Source: an uncultured Cloacibacillus sp. (GTDB lineage Bacteria; Synergistota; Synergistia; Synergistales; Synergistaceae). From it: a DNA stretch of 37,814 bases. The notes under the pieces were generated by a model that did no database searches, was not told the DNA's origin, and saw only the letters and a list, made by a program, of their open reading frames with translations. Shown piece by piece: positions 17,175 to 25,459 of this stretch; position 1 is the stretch's first letter, and each line of letters begins with the position of its first letter. The stretch lies in assembly GCA_900545755.1 (NCBI GenBank), contig URAG01000014.1, forward strand, positions 1 through 37,814, written 5' to 3'. The translations under genes were made by a program, and so were the position numbers.

Positions 17175-18005
17175 TTGGTTAAAGTTCTTACCCTGATGGA
17201 CGATATCGGGTCGGAGAATCTCGCGCTGCACGCGGAGCACGGCCTTTCGTACTGGGTTGAGGCGGGCGGACGGCGCTTTCTTTTCGACTGCGGGCAGGGG
17301 CCTGCGACGATGGCGAACGCGCACCGTCTCGGCGTCAGTCTCGCGTCGGCGGATTTCTCGGTATGCTCGCACAGCCACTACGACCACGCGGCGGGCTTCC
17401 GCGACATGGCGGAGGCGGGATGCGGCGGCAAGCTGCTTTACACTGGGCCTGGCTTTTGGGAGCGCAAGTACGCGCGCGACGGCGTGAAGTACACTGACCT
17501 CTCGGCAGGCTTCGACGAAAATTTCCTTGCCGAGCGCCGTGTGGCCCACCACGTCTGCCGCGATGTGCTTGAGGTCGCGGAGCGCTGCTGGCTCGTCGGC
17601 GATTTTCCGCGCGTGCATAATTTTGAAACAATCCCCAAGCGTTTCGTGAAGGGCGAAGCGCCGAACTTTACGCCGGACGACTTCTCAGACGAAATCTGCC
17701 TCGCGATGGATACGGAGCGCGGCCTCGTTATGCTCGCTGGCTGCGCGCACCCGGGCATACTGAACATGGCGGCGAAGGTACACGAAGCGCTGGGGCGCCC
17801 GATTTACGCGCTCTTCGGCGGGACGCACCTCGTCGAGGCCGACGGCGCACGCATCGACGCGACGATAAAGGAGCTTCGCGCTATGGGGCTTTCGGTGCTC
17901 GGCCTGAGCCACTGCTCGGGCAAGGCGGCGGAAGAGCATCTGCGCGCCTGCGGCGGCGTCGAGGGCTGCCACATGGCGACGGGAGATTTAGTGGCAATAC
18001 GCTGA
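17175..18005 (+). CDS. MBL-fold metallo-hydrolase (COG1237-like)
   Basis: 276 residues from TTG 17175, which has AAGGAGG ten bases upstream; a TTG at 17148 lies before that site and is less likely. The zinc-binding SHSHYDHAAG motif follows FLFDCGQGP. Further ligand histidines sit in LAGCAHPGIL and FGGTHLVEAD. The LxAEHGLS start and overall pattern resemble the COG1237 group, sometimes named for a pterin-ribofuranosyl-aminobenzene phosphate synthase in archaea; that specific reaction should not be assumed here. The stop is 5 bases before the CdaR-like gene, so it is the first gene of the glycerate-type operon, but its role there is unknown. Confidence 0.8.
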   Translation: MVKVLTLMDDIGSENLALHAEHGLSYWVEAGGRRFLFDCGQGPATMANAHRLGVSLASADFSVCSHSHYDHAAGFRDMAEAGCGGKLLYTGPGFWERKYARDGVKYTDLSAGFDENFLAERRVAHHVCRDVLEVAERCWLVGDFPRVHNFETIPKRFVKGEAPNFTPDDFSDEICLAMDTERGLVMLAGCAHPGILNMAAKVHEALGRPIYALFGGTHLVEADGARIDATIKELRAMGLSVLGLSHCSGKAAEEHLRACGGVEGCHMATGDLVAIR

Positions 18006-18010
18006 GAGAT

Positions 18011-19159
18011 ATGCGCTTCGACGAGATAGCGCGCGACCTCGTGCATACGGCGTCGAGGCTGTTGCGCGGACGGATCGTAAACATAATGGACACCTCCGGC
18101 GTCATCGTCGCATCCACCGACGCGAACCGCATCGGTACGACACATGAGGGCGCGCGTGAGGTTGTGCGTACGGGCCGCCCGGTAGCTATAGAGAGGCCGG
18201 ACGTTCCTCGTTATCCGGGAGCGCGCGAGGGCTATAACCTCCCGGTGTTCAGCGACAACCGCATCACTGCGGTCGTCGGCGTCTACGGCAACCCCGAGGA
18301 GGTGCGGGACAGCGCCTATATTTTGCAGGCCTACACGGAGCAGTTTTTCCGACAGAAGGCGATGGAGCGGCAGAGCCGCATATCGGACGGCCTGCGCGCG
18401 GACTACCTCCGTATCTTGATGAACCTTTCGGCGGGCGGCGGGGAGCGTCTCGCGGAGCTCGCGGGGGCGCTCGACTTGAAACTGGAATTCCCCGCTAGGA
18501 TGCTCGCCTTCTCAGTACGCGGCGCGGAGGATTCTTTGACGCGGCAGCAGCTTCTGAGCCGCGTCGCCGAGGAGCTCCAGTCGCAGCGGCTGATAGCGCC
18601 TGAGCGCGACGTATGGGCTGTTATAGATGATAAGCTTCTCGTGCTGAAGAGCGGCGGCGACGGCGGATATCTTATACGCGCGCATGCATGCGCCGAGGCG
18701 GCGGCGGCCGTTCCGGTGCAGCTCTGCGCAGGGCATCTATGCGCGACGCTTGAAGAGGCGCGCACCTCGGGCGGAGAAGCGCTGACGCTCGACGAGAAGG
18801 GTGACGGCGGCGTCTTCGACATAACGGACCCCGCCTGCCGCTTCGCCTACCTAATGCGGCGCGCCGCGGAGCGCGAGGAAGATTTCGTCGGAAGGATGTA
18901 CCGCGAGCTGGGCGAGAGCTTCAGCGGGCGCGAGCTCGAAACGATGCTCTCGACCGCCGCGGCGTATTACGAAACTGGAGGCAGCGTGACGAAGGCCGCG
19001 GAAGCGCTCCACGTCCACAAGAACACGCTCCAGTACCGTATGCGGAGGCTTTGGGAGGCGGTCTGCCCCGGCGTGGGCGGGTCGTTCGAGCGGGAATTCC
19101 TGCTGCGCCTCTGCATTTTATATCATAGGCAGTTAAGGCTGCGAACGCCTTTAATCTAA
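18011..19159 (+). CDS. CdaR-family sugar-diacid/glycerate-responsive regulator
   Basis: 382 residues. The N-terminal 130 residues match the sugar-diacid recognition domain (ASRLLRGRIVNIMDTSGVIVAS, split GREGYNLPVF-type ligand segment, VVGVYGNPEEV). The C-terminus carries a PucR/CdaR-type helix-turn-helix: GGSVTKAAEALHVHKNTL followed by QYRMRRL. In enterobacteria CdaR activates glucarate, galactarate and glycerate genes. Here it directly precedes a GntP permease and a glycerate 2-kinase, so it is the likely local regulator responding to glycerate or a related acid. The gene begins 5 bases after the MBL gene and is 22 bases from gntP-like, consistent with one transcript. Confidence 0.85.
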   Translation: MRFDEIARDLVHTASRLLRGRIVNIMDTSGVIVASTDANRIGTTHEGAREVVRTGRPVAIERPDVPRYPGAREGYNLPVFSDNRITAVVGVYGNPEEVRDSAYILQAYTEQFFRQKAMERQSRISDGLRADYLRILMNLSAGGGERLAELAGALDLKLEFPARMLAFSVRGAEDSLTRQQLLSRVAEELQSQRLIAPERDVWAVIDDKLLVLKSGGDGGYLIRAHACAEAAAAVPVQLCAGHLCATLEEARTSGGEALTLDEKGDGGVFDITDPACRFAYLMRRAAEREEDFVGRMYRELGESFSGRELETMLSTAAAYYETGGSVTKAAEALHVHKNTLQYRMRRLWEAVCPGVGGSFEREFLLRLCILYHRQLRLRTPLI

Positions 19160-19181
19160 CCCAACAGGGAGGAAGAGCAAC

Positions 19182-20519
19182 ATGTCAGCGTTATTCATGT
19201 TCGGCGTTATTTTTATCGCCGTGTTGGCGATGATAATCGCCATCTCCAAGTTCAACATCCATCCGTTTATCGTGATGGTCGTCGTCGCGATCGTGATGGG
19301 GCTCGTCTGCGGCTTCGACGCGGTGAAGGTAATCAACACCGTCAAGAGCGGCTTCGGCAACATCCTCGCGAACATCGGTATCGTCATCCTCTGCGGGACG
19401 ATCATCGGTACAATCCTCGAGAAAACGGGCGCGGCCCTCACGATGGCCAACAGCATCCTGAACGTCGTCGGCAAAAATCGCAGCGTCCTTACGATGGGCG
19501 CCATGGGCTACGTGACTGGCATCCCGGTCTTCTGCGATTCTGGCTTCGTCGTCCTCTCCCCGATAAGCCGCGCGCTCGCCGCGCAGAGCAATAAGTCGCT
19601 CGCCGTCATGGCGACGGCTCTCTCCGGCGGACTCTACGCAACACACTGCCTCGTCCCGCCGACCCCCGGACCGATAGCGATGGCTGGAACCCTCGGCGCG
19701 GACCTCGGCCTCACGATAATCGTCGGCCTTCTCCTTTCCATCCCCGGCGTCGCCGTCGCGATACTCTACGCCAGCAAGATTTCGAGCAAGGTGGACATCC
19801 CAGCCAACTCGCAGTACACAATGGAAGAGCTCATCCAGAAATACGGAAAGCTTCCAGGCGTGCTCCACAGCTTCTCGCCGATATTCCTTCCGATAATACT
19901 TATCGGAATAGCCTCCGTAGTCTCGTTCCCGAGCCGCCCGCTCGGCGAAGGGCTCGCCTTCAAGTTCCTCAACTTCATAGGAAACCCAGTCGTCGCGCTC
20001 ATGCTCGGCGTATTCCTCGCCATGACGCTCATTCCTAAGAGCGAGAAAGAAAATACGCTCAAATGGATCACGCAGGGCGTCAGCGACTCCGCCGCCATCA
20101 TAGCCATCACGGGCGCTGGCGGCTCCTTCGGCGCCATACTGAGCCTGCTGCCGATAGCGGACGCGACCACCGGCTTGCTCGCCTCCGGCCTCGGCGTCAT
20201 CGTCCCGTTCCTCATCGCTATGATAATGAAGCTCGCGATGGGCGCTTCGACAGTCGCAATGATAACGGTCTCCGCCATGATGGCCCCGCTCATCGAGACG
20301 ATGGGCTACGGCAGCCCGCTCGGGCGCGTCCTCGTCGTAATGGCGATAGGCGCCGGCTCCATGGTCGCCTCGCACGCTAATGACTCCTACTTCTGGGTCG
20401 TTTCACAGTTCTCCGATATGAAGCCCGGCGACGCATATCGCTGCCAGACAGGCATGACGGCCGTCATGGGCATCACGATGATAGTCATCATCTACATCGT
20501 CTCGCTGTTCCTCGTCTAG
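19182..20519 (+). CDS. GntP-family gluconate/glycerate permease
   Basis: 445 residues, about 12-14 hydrophobic segments, preceded by AGGGAGGAAG. Family marks include GFGNILANIGIVILCGTIIG, the TGIPVFCDSGFVVLSP segment, THCLVPPTPGPIA, and SHANDSYFWVVSQF near the C-terminus. GntP proteins are proton symporters for gluconate, glycerate and similar hydroxy acids. The glycerate kinase downstream makes glycerate the most likely substrate, though gluconate or another acid is not excluded. A strong terminator follows within 20 bases of the stop codon. Confidence 0.9.
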   Translation: MSALFMFGVIFIAVLAMIIAISKFNIHPFIVMVVVAIVMGLVCGFDAVKVINTVKSGFGNILANIGIVILCGTIIGTILEKTGAALTMANSILNVVGKNRSVLTMGAMGYVTGIPVFCDSGFVVLSPISRALAAQSNKSLAVMATALSGGLYATHCLVPPTPGPIAMAGTLGADLGLTIIVGLLLSIPGVAVAILYASKISSKVDIPANSQYTMEELIQKYGKLPGVLHSFSPIFLPIILIGIASVVSFPSRPLGEGLAFKFLNFIGNPVVALMLGVFLAMTLIPKSEKENTLKWITQGVSDSAAIIAITGAGGSFGAILSLLPIADATTGLLASGLGVIVPFLIAMIMKLAMGASTVAMITVSAMMAPLIETMGYGSPLGRVLVVMAIGAGSMVASHANDSYFWVVSQFSDMKPGDAYRCQTGMTAVMGITMIVIIYIVSLFLV

Positions 20520-20536
20520 GCAAAATCAGCGAAAAT

Positions 20537-20570
20537 AAAAAAGGCCGTCCGTTTCGGGCGGCCTTTTTTA
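20537..20570 (+). terminator. Intrinsic terminator after the GntP permease
   Basis: GGCCGTCC and GGGCGGCC arms around GTTTC, flanked by A6 and T6 tracts. It separates the permease from the kinase, which may therefore be partly under its own promoter (TATAAT at 20574-20579). Confidence 0.85.
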
Positions 20571-20636
20571 TTTTATAATTCTGGTGGAATATATGCCGCT
20601 TGCGCGGATTTTATGAAGGGAGACGCATTTTTCGAA

Positions 20637-21872
20637 ATGAGCAAAATCAGAGAAGACGCAGATAAAATCATAGCCGAAGCGCTGCGCGCTGCGCTGCCAG
20701 ACACAGCGGTGGCGAAGGCGCTCGAAGGACGCTCCTTCGGCCCCGGACGGCTCGTCATGGTAGCCGCTGGCAAGGCGGCGTGGCAGATGGCAAGCACCGC
20801 ATGCGCGATACTCGGCGATAAAATAGACGACGGCGTCGTAATAACAAAGTACGGCCACTCAAAGGGCGAGCTGCCTCACACGCGCATCTTCGAGGCGGGA
20901 CACCCCGTACCGGACGCCAACTCCTTCGCCGCGACCGCCGAGGCGATAAAGCTCGTCGAAAACCTCACGCCTGATGACACTGTGCTTTTTCTGCTCTCAG
21001 GCGGCGGTTCTGCGCTCTTTGAAAAGCCGCTCATTCCGACGGAGGAACTTGAAGACGTAACGAAGCAGCTGCTTGCATGCGGCGCGAACATAGTCGAGAT
21101 GAATACCCTGCGCAAACGCCTCTCGGCGGTCAAGGGCGGGCGCTTCGCGCAGCTCTGCGCCCCCGCGAAAGTCTTCTCCGTAGTCCTCTCCGACATTATC
21201 GGAGACCCGCTAGACATGATAGCCTCCGGCCCGGCCTATCCCGACAGCTCGACATGCGAACAGGCGCAGGCGATAGTAAAACGCTATGATTTAAAGATTT
21301 CCGCCGAAGCGGCGGCCCTCATAGCGCAAGAGACGCCTAAGAGCCTCGACAACGTCGAGACGATGATCACCGGCAGCGTGCGCCAGCTCTGCGCCGCCGC
21401 GGAAAAAGTATGCCGCGGCCTCGGCTACGAACCGATCATACTCACAGCGGAGCTCTGCTGCACCGCGCGCGACGCAGGGAGCTTCCTCGGCGCGATAGCG
21501 CGCACGCACAAGGATACGAAAAAGTCGCTCGCCTACATAGCCGGCGGGGAAACCGTCGTCCACCTTACCGGCAAGGGTCTCGGCGGCCGCAACCAGGAAA
21601 TAGCCCTCGCTGCCGCGCCGCTGCTCGACGGTCTCAAAGACGCCGCAGTATTCTCGGTCGGCAGCGACGGCACGGACGGCCCGACCGACGCCGCTGGCGG
21701 CTGCTGCGACGGTGAAACGATGGCTGCGCTGCGCGCGAAAGGGATCGACGTAACGTCCGTGCTCGCGGACAACGACGCCTACCACGCGCTCAAGGAGTGC
21801 GGCGGCCTCATAATCACCGGCCCGACCGGAACCAACGTCAACGACCTCACTGTGCTGCTGCTGCGCCGCTGA
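20637..21872 (+). CDS. Glycerate 2-kinase (DUF4147/MOFRL family)
   Basis: 411 residues from ATG 20637; family members begin with a KIREDADKII-like helix, so this start is preferred, but an ATG at 20613 would add eight residues and cannot be excluded. Motifs: LLSGGGSALFEKP, GGRFAQLCAPAKV, ASGPAYPDSST, KGLGGRNQEIALAAA and SDGTDGPTDAAGG, all typical of the MOFRL-type kinase that phosphorylates glycerate to 2-phosphoglycerate using ATP. It follows the GntP permease, giving uptake then phosphorylation into lower glycolysis. A glyoxylate- or tartronate-semialdehyde-derived supply is possible through the reductase at 24.4 kb. Confidence 0.9.
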   Translation: MSKIREDADKIIAEALRAALPDTAVAKALEGRSFGPGRLVMVAAGKAAWQMASTACAILGDKIDDGVVITKYGHSKGELPHTRIFEAGHPVPDANSFAATAEAIKLVENLTPDDTVLFLLSGGGSALFEKPLIPTEELEDVTKQLLACGANIVEMNTLRKRLSAVKGGRFAQLCAPAKVFSVVLSDIIGDPLDMIASGPAYPDSSTCEQAQAIVKRYDLKISAEAAALIAQETPKSLDNVETMITGSVRQLCAAAEKVCRGLGYEPIILTAELCCTARDAGSFLGAIARTHKDTKKSLAYIAGGETVVHLTGKGLGGRNQEIALAAAPLLDGLKDAAVFSVGSDGTDGPTDAAGGCCDGETMAALRAKGIDVTSVLADNDAYHALKECGGLIITGPTGTNVNDLTVLLLRR

Positions 21873-21894
21873 CGCGAGCCGCAACGCATGACAA

Positions 21895-21930
21895 GAGCCT
21901 GGCGGCGATTCAGCGCCGCCCGGCTCGTTT
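21895..21930 (+). terminator. Intrinsic terminator of the glycerate kinase gene
   Basis: GAGCC-T-GGCGGCG and CGCCGCC-C-GGCTC arms flank ATTCAG and are followed by GTTTTA. It lies between two convergent genes and may serve both. Confidence 0.75.
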
Positions 21931-21950
21931 TATGCCCGGGGTTCGGATTT

Positions 21951-22454
21951 TCACAGCTTTATCCGCGTATAGTACTGTTTCTCGTCAGAGTGATGGATAT
22001 ACGCGCCGTTTTTCTGCTGCACGCGCAGCGAGGCGGGATTATCCTTCAGGACAGACATATATATTTCATCCTCGGGGACTACGGTGCGCGCAAATTCAAG
22101 CGCAAGCGCCAGCCCCTTCGTCGCGAGGCCGCGGCCGCGGCGTTCACGCGCTATCGAGTAGCCTATGTGGCCCGCGCCCTCGCGCAGCAGCTCGGTGAGC
22201 GCGTGGCGCACACGGAAAAGGCCGACGATTTCACCGTCCTCCCATAGGAACAGGCTCGTCTCCGGCACATAGCCGACCGGCAGCCCTTCGCCGCGCGCGA
22301 ACGCCATCATGCGAGGCAGCACGCGCTCCGTGAACTCCGCTTCGGAGATGCCGGGGCACTCGTTCGCAAAGCCGTTCTCGCACAGCGGCAGACGGCTGAC
22401 GAAGGCGTATTCCTTCGCCGCACACTCCATGTTGGCCTCTTTTAGGTAAATCAT
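21951..22454 (-). CDS. GNAT-family N-acetyltransferase
   Basis: 167 residues, with GGAGGGAG before the ATG. The acetyl-CoA-binding motif is GYSIARERRGRGLATKGL, and the NPASLRVQQKNGAY segment near the C-terminus is typical of GNAT proteins. The layout resembles the general GCN5-type group rather than RimI or RimJ specifically. The acceptor cannot be told from the sequence. It is transcribed toward the glycerate kinase gene and stands alone. Confidence 0.8.
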   Translation of the reverse strand: MIYLKEANMECAAKEYAFVSRLPLCENGFANECPGISEAEFTERVLPRMMAFARGEGLPVGYVPETSLFLWEDGEIVGLFRVRHALTELLREGAGHIGYSIARERRGRGLATKGLALALEFARTVVPEDEIYMSVLKDNPASLRVQQKNGAYIHHSDEKQYYTRIKL

Positions 22455-22606
22455 CGCGCTCCCTCCGCGCTACGCTACTCCAGATATAGTCTAGCATCGC
22501 CGCGCCGCGCGCACAAGCCGCACGCACAGCGCGGGCGTTGCGTATAAATTGCGCCGTTTTAGTCGATTTGCCGCGCCGCCGCCGCGCGCTTGCGGCGTAA
22601 TGACTG

Positions 22607-22612
22607 TATAAT
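22607..22612 (+). promoter_or_regulatory. -10 box upstream of the cytidylate-kinase-like gene
   Basis: A perfect TATAAT lies 32 bases before the ATG at 22644. No -35 element at the right distance is seen. Confidence 0.4.
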
Positions 22613-22643
22613 ATTGGCAAATTCAGCGAGAGGACGTGAGGAC

Positions 22644-23252
22644 ATGGGCAACCGGATAATTACGATAAGCCGCCAGTTCGGAAGCGGCGGACACGAGGTA
22701 GGCGTAAAGCTTGCGAAACGTCTCGGCGTAAAATTCTATGATAAGGAGCTCGTAGACCTCCTGGCTAAGGACGGAAAGTACGACGTGAACTTCATCGAAG
22801 CGCACGAGGAAAAGTGTTCGCCGCCGATATGTCCCGTGATGCCGGGCTTCGCCATGCCGGTTTTCTACCAGGACCTCCCCTCGGACCTCATATACAAGGG
22901 GCAGTCGAAACTCATACGCACGCTCGCGGAACGCGGCCCGTGCGTCGTCGTCGGACGCTGTGCAGACTATATACTGCGCAACATGAACCCTATCAACTGC
23001 TTCATCTATGCCAGCCTCGAAGAGCGCGTGAAGAGAAAAATGTCGATGGTTCCCGAGGGGCTCGATTTTACGAGCGACGAGATACGCAAACGCATAATCG
23101 ACGTCGACAAAAAGCGCGCGAAATACCATGAGTTCTACACGGATCGCAAGTGGGGCCGTATGGAGGACTACGACCTCTGCATCTGCACCGACAAGTGCGG
23201 CATCGACGGCGCAGTAGAGACGATAGTCCGCTACTGCGAGAGCTGCGGCTAG
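22644..23252 (+). CDS. Cytidylate-kinase-like P-loop protein (AAA_26 family)
   Basis: 202 residues from ATG 22644 with GTGAGGA upstream; an earlier in-frame ATG at 22590 lies before the -10 box and is rejected. The N-terminus ISRQFGSGGHEVGVKLAKRL is the nucleotide-binding loop of the Cmk-like family, followed by FYDKELVDLLA, VVVGRCADYIL and ASLEERVKRKM. Related proteins are common in anaerobes as a second cytidylate-kinase-like copy beside the housekeeping cmk, and the substrate is often unproven. It precedes tRNA-Asn on the same strand with no clear terminator between them, but the tRNA has its own promoter. Confidence 0.8.
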   Translation: MGNRIITISRQFGSGGHEVGVKLAKRLGVKFYDKELVDLLAKDGKYDVNFIEAHEEKCSPPICPVMPGFAMPVFYQDLPSDLIYKGQSKLIRTLAERGPCVVVGRCADYILRNMNPINCFIYASLEERVKRKMSMVPEGLDFTSDEIRKRIIDVDKKRAKYHEFYTDRKWGRMEDYDLCICTDKCGIDGAVETIVRYCESCG

Positions 23253-23303
23253 CGCGAGGCTCCGCCGGCTGAGGAAACATTTCAGCTCCGGCGAAAAAAG
23301 GGC

Positions 23304-23331
23304 TTGCTAAATAAAATTTGCATGATATAAT
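23304..23331 (+). promoter_or_regulatory. Promoter of tRNA-Asn
   Basis: TTGCTA and TATAAT are separated by 16 bases, with a TGA extension before the -10 box. The tRNA begins 30 bases after the -10 box. Confidence 0.6.
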
Positions 23332-23360
23332 GTCCCTTGTCGAGATTTTCGGCAGGTTAT

Positions 23361-23436
23361 TCCCCGATGGCGCAATCGGCAGCGCGGGTGACTGTTAATC
23401 ACTAGGTTCGAGGTTCGAGTCCTCGTCGGGGAGCCA
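23361..23436 (+). tRNA. tRNA-Asn (anticodon GTT), CCA encoded
   Basis: Acceptor arms TCCCCGA (23361-23367) and TCGGGGA (23426-23432) pair over 7 bp, then G and an encoded CCA. The anticodon stem GGTGA/TCACT holds the loop CTGTTAA, giving anticodon GTT. The T-arm GGTTCGAGTCC is present. An intrinsic terminator follows. Confidence 0.95.
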
Positions 23437-23444
23437 GACTTTTC

Positions 23445-23476
23445 AAGCCCGTGCGGAGCAACCGTGCGGGCTTTTT
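23445..23476 (+). terminator. Intrinsic terminator of tRNA-Asn
   Basis: AAGCCCGTGCGG pairs with CCGTGCGGGCTT (two G-T pairs) around AGCAA and runs into a T-tract. Confidence 0.85.
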
Positions 23477-23492
23477 TCGTGTCCGCCGCTCG

Positions 23493-23521
23493 TTGCCAAA
23501 GCCGCCGCACGAATATACAAT
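23493..23521 (+). promoter_or_regulatory. Promoter of the MscS channel gene
   Basis: TTGCCA and TACAAT, each one base from consensus, are separated by 17 bases and lie 41 bases before the TTG start. Confidence 0.6.
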
Positions 23522-23562
23522 GAAACAGGAATTCGCCAAGGCGAAGGAAAGGAGCGACAGCT

Positions 23563-24399
23563 TTGAACGTAAACCTCGAAGGGCTGCCAACTATGCTGCA
23601 GCAGGTGACTCTCGCCTCTCTTCTCCCGGCTCTGCTCTACCTAGTATGCGGCCTAGTCATAATCCGCTTCGCGATGTCAGCGATGACGCGCGCGCTTGCG
23701 CGTTCATCGATAGACAAGACTTTACATAGATTCATTCTCACGATACTGCGCATAGTCCTGTACTTCATACTATTCATGACAGTCGCTGGGACGCTCGGTA
23801 TACAGATAACATCGTTCGTCGCGCTGCTCAGCGTCGCGGGGCTGGCCATTTCGCTCTCGCTTCAGAACGTGCTTTCAAGCGTGTCGAGCGGCATAATGCT
23901 GCTCTCCGTCAAGCCGTTTAAGGTCGGCGACTACGTCGAAATAGGCGGCGTAGGCGGGACGGTGCGGGAAATAGGCTTTATGTACACGAAGCTCGCGACC
24001 ACTGACAACAAGATAATCTACGTTCCGAACAATGAAGTCGCTACATCAAAGATAGTCAACTACACGAAGGAGCAAAAGCGCCGCATAGACTTCGTATTTA
24101 CGGCGGACTACGCCTGCCCTCCCGAGGAGGTGAAGAGCGCTCTGCGCGAAGCGGTGGCGAGATTTCCGAAAGTCCTCGACGACCCAGCGCCCTTCATCCG
24201 CGTCAGCGGCTACAAAGAGGCCGTCGAATACTCAGTGCGCGTTTGGTGCCGCTCCGAGGACTACTGGGAGCTATATTCGGACATAATAGAGGCTGTGCCC
24301 GAGACCTACGCGGCGCACGGCGTAGAGATGAACTACCCGTACCTCAACGTGCTGCTTCGCGACGGCGACTCGGACAAAGCAGAAAAAATCATCAAATAG
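23563..24399 (+). CDS. MscS-family mechanosensitive ion channel
   Basis: 278 residues from TTG 23563, with AAAGGAG eight bases upstream. Three membrane helices occupy about residues 18-38, 58-78 and 84-112. The pore-lining third helix is GLAISLSLQNVLSSVSSGIM, followed by the conserved KPFKVGDYVEIGGVGGTV beta-domain entry and YVPNNEVATSKIVNYT. The length is close to E. coli MscS (286 aa). By family it gates open on membrane tension and protects against osmotic downshock. The dehydrogenase gene follows after 11 bases, so the two are probably co-transcribed without an evident functional link. Confidence 0.9.
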   Translation: MNVNLEGLPTMLQQVTLASLLPALLYLVCGLVIIRFAMSAMTRALARSSIDKTLHRFILTILRIVLYFILFMTVAGTLGIQITSFVALLSVAGLAISLSLQNVLSSVSSGIMLLSVKPFKVGDYVEIGGVGGTVREIGFMYTKLATTDNKIIYVPNNEVATSKIVNYTKEQKRRIDFVFTADYACPPEEVKSALREAVARFPKVLDDPAPFIRVSGYKEAVEYSVRVWCRSEDYWELYSDIIEAVPETYAAHGVEMNYPYLNVLLRDGDSDKAEKIIK

Positions 24400-24410
24400 G
24401 AGAGATAGAC

Positions 24411-25292
24411 ATGGCTGACAAAAAAGTTCTCGGATTCATAGGAATAGGCGTAATGGGGCACAGCATGGCGGGGCACCTGCTCGACGCGGGCAACGAAGTC
24501 CACGTCTACAACCGCACGAAGGCTAAAACGGACGAACTCGTCGCAAGGGGCGCGATATGGGAAAATTCGCCCGCAGAAATAGCGAAGAAATGCGATGTTG
24601 TATTTACGATGGTCGGCTTCCCGAAAGATGTCGAAGAAACATACCTCGGCGAAAACGGCCTCGTCGCCAACGCCAAAGACGGCGCCCTGCTCATAGACAT
24701 GACGACCTCAAGCCCGAGCCTCGCCCGCAAGATTTACGACGCCGGCAAAAAGCGCGGCCTCGGCGTCCTAGACGCTCCGGTAACGGGTGGCGACCGCGGA
24801 GCGCGCGAAGCGACTCTGACGATATTCGCGGGCGGCGACGAGGCTGACTTCAAAGCAGCAATGCCTTACTTTGAAAAGATGGGCCGCACCATAAAGCGCA
24901 TGGGCGGCGCTGGCGACGGGCAGAACGCGAAGCTCGGCAACCAGATAGTCATAGCCGGCACAATGACCGGGATGTGCGAAGCGCTCGCCTTCGCAAAATC
25001 ATGCGGCTTAGACCTCAAGGAATTCATCGAAGCCGTCGGCGGCGGCTCCGCAGCGACGTGGAGCCTTGCTAACTACGGCCCGCGCATCCTCAAAGGCGAC
25101 TTCGAGCCCGGCTTCTTCGTCAAGCACTACATCAAGGACATGAAGCTAGCCGAAGAGGCGGCCGACGCGATGGATCTCGACTTACCCGCGCTCACCCTCA
25201 CGCGCGAACTCTACGAAGAGCTCGCCGAAGGCGGCTTCGAGAACAAAGGCACGCAGTCGCTCTACTGCCTCTACGACCCGCAGGAAGAGTAA
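24411..25292 (+). CDS. 2-hydroxy-3-oxopropionate (tartronate semialdehyde) reductase-like dehydrogenase
   Basis: 293 residues; AGGAGAGA precedes the ATG at 24411. This is a member of the 3-hydroxyisobutyrate dehydrogenase family: N-terminal FIGIGVMGHSMAGHLLDAG and YNRT for NAD(P) binding, substrate loop DAPVTGGDRGAREATLTI, and the catalytic lysine in GDGQNAKLGNQ. GarR/GlxR-type members reduce tartronate semialdehyde to D-glycerate. 3-Hydroxyisobutyrate or succinic semialdehyde are alternatives for this family. The glycerate permease and kinase 3.5-5 kb upstream make a glycerate role attractive, but the genes are not in one operon. Confidence 0.8.
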   Translation: MADKKVLGFIGIGVMGHSMAGHLLDAGNEVHVYNRTKAKTDELVARGAIWENSPAEIAKKCDVVFTMVGFPKDVEETYLGENGLVANAKDGALLIDMTTSSPSLARKIYDAGKKRGLGVLDAPVTGGDRGAREATLTIFAGGDEADFKAAMPYFEKMGRTIKRMGGAGDGQNAKLGNQIVIAGTMTGMCEALAFAKSCGLDLKEFIEAVGGGSAATWSLANYGPRILKGDFEPGFFVKHYIKDMKLAEEAADAMDLDLPALTLTRELYEELAEGGFENKGTQSLYCLYDPQEE

Positions 25293-25314
25293 GCTGGGAA
25301 AAATAAAAAAGAAC

Positions 25315-25358
25315 TCAAGAGCATGGCGCTGCATCACTGCGCCATGCTCTTGAATTTT
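25315..25358 (+). terminator. Strong intrinsic terminator after the dehydrogenase gene
   Basis: A perfect 15-base stem (TCAAGAGCATGGCGC pairs with GCGCCATGCTCTTGA) with a 9-base loop is followed by ATTTT. It closes the MscS-dehydrogenase unit before the oppositely oriented fic-cas operon. Confidence 0.85.
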
Positions 25359-25424
25359 GCACGAAGGAAATAGCAAATACCGCGGACGACGCGAATACTT
25401 AACGAGCTGCTTACCTTGTCCTCA

Positions 25425-25456
25425 ATTTCAATTCACGCCGTTGCGCGGCGGCGAAC
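25425..25456 (-). repeat. Solo decayed CRISPR-like repeat next to fic
   Basis: The 32-base segment reads ATTTCAATTCACGCC then a GC stem-loop and GCGAAC. It matches the main repeat at about 19 of 32 positions. It keeps the TTTCAA start, the CACGC block and a stem (CGCCG/CGGCG). It lies 3 bases beyond the fic stop codon, on the downstream side of the cas operon where I-C arrays usually lie. No second unit is seen one spacer away. Confidence 0.45.
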
Positions 25457-25459
25457 TTT

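Noticed and set aside
23263..23297. CGCCGG-CTGA / TCAG-CT-CCGGCG hairpin after the cytidylate-kinase-like gene as a terminator
   Set aside because: The stem is bulged and is followed by A residues, not T, on the plus strand, so it is not an intrinsic terminator in the needed direction.
23307..23590. Minus-strand frames encoding peptides like RTRTSNLVINSHPRCRLRHRG
   Set aside because: These are the translated shadow of tRNA-Asn, a common false gene call.
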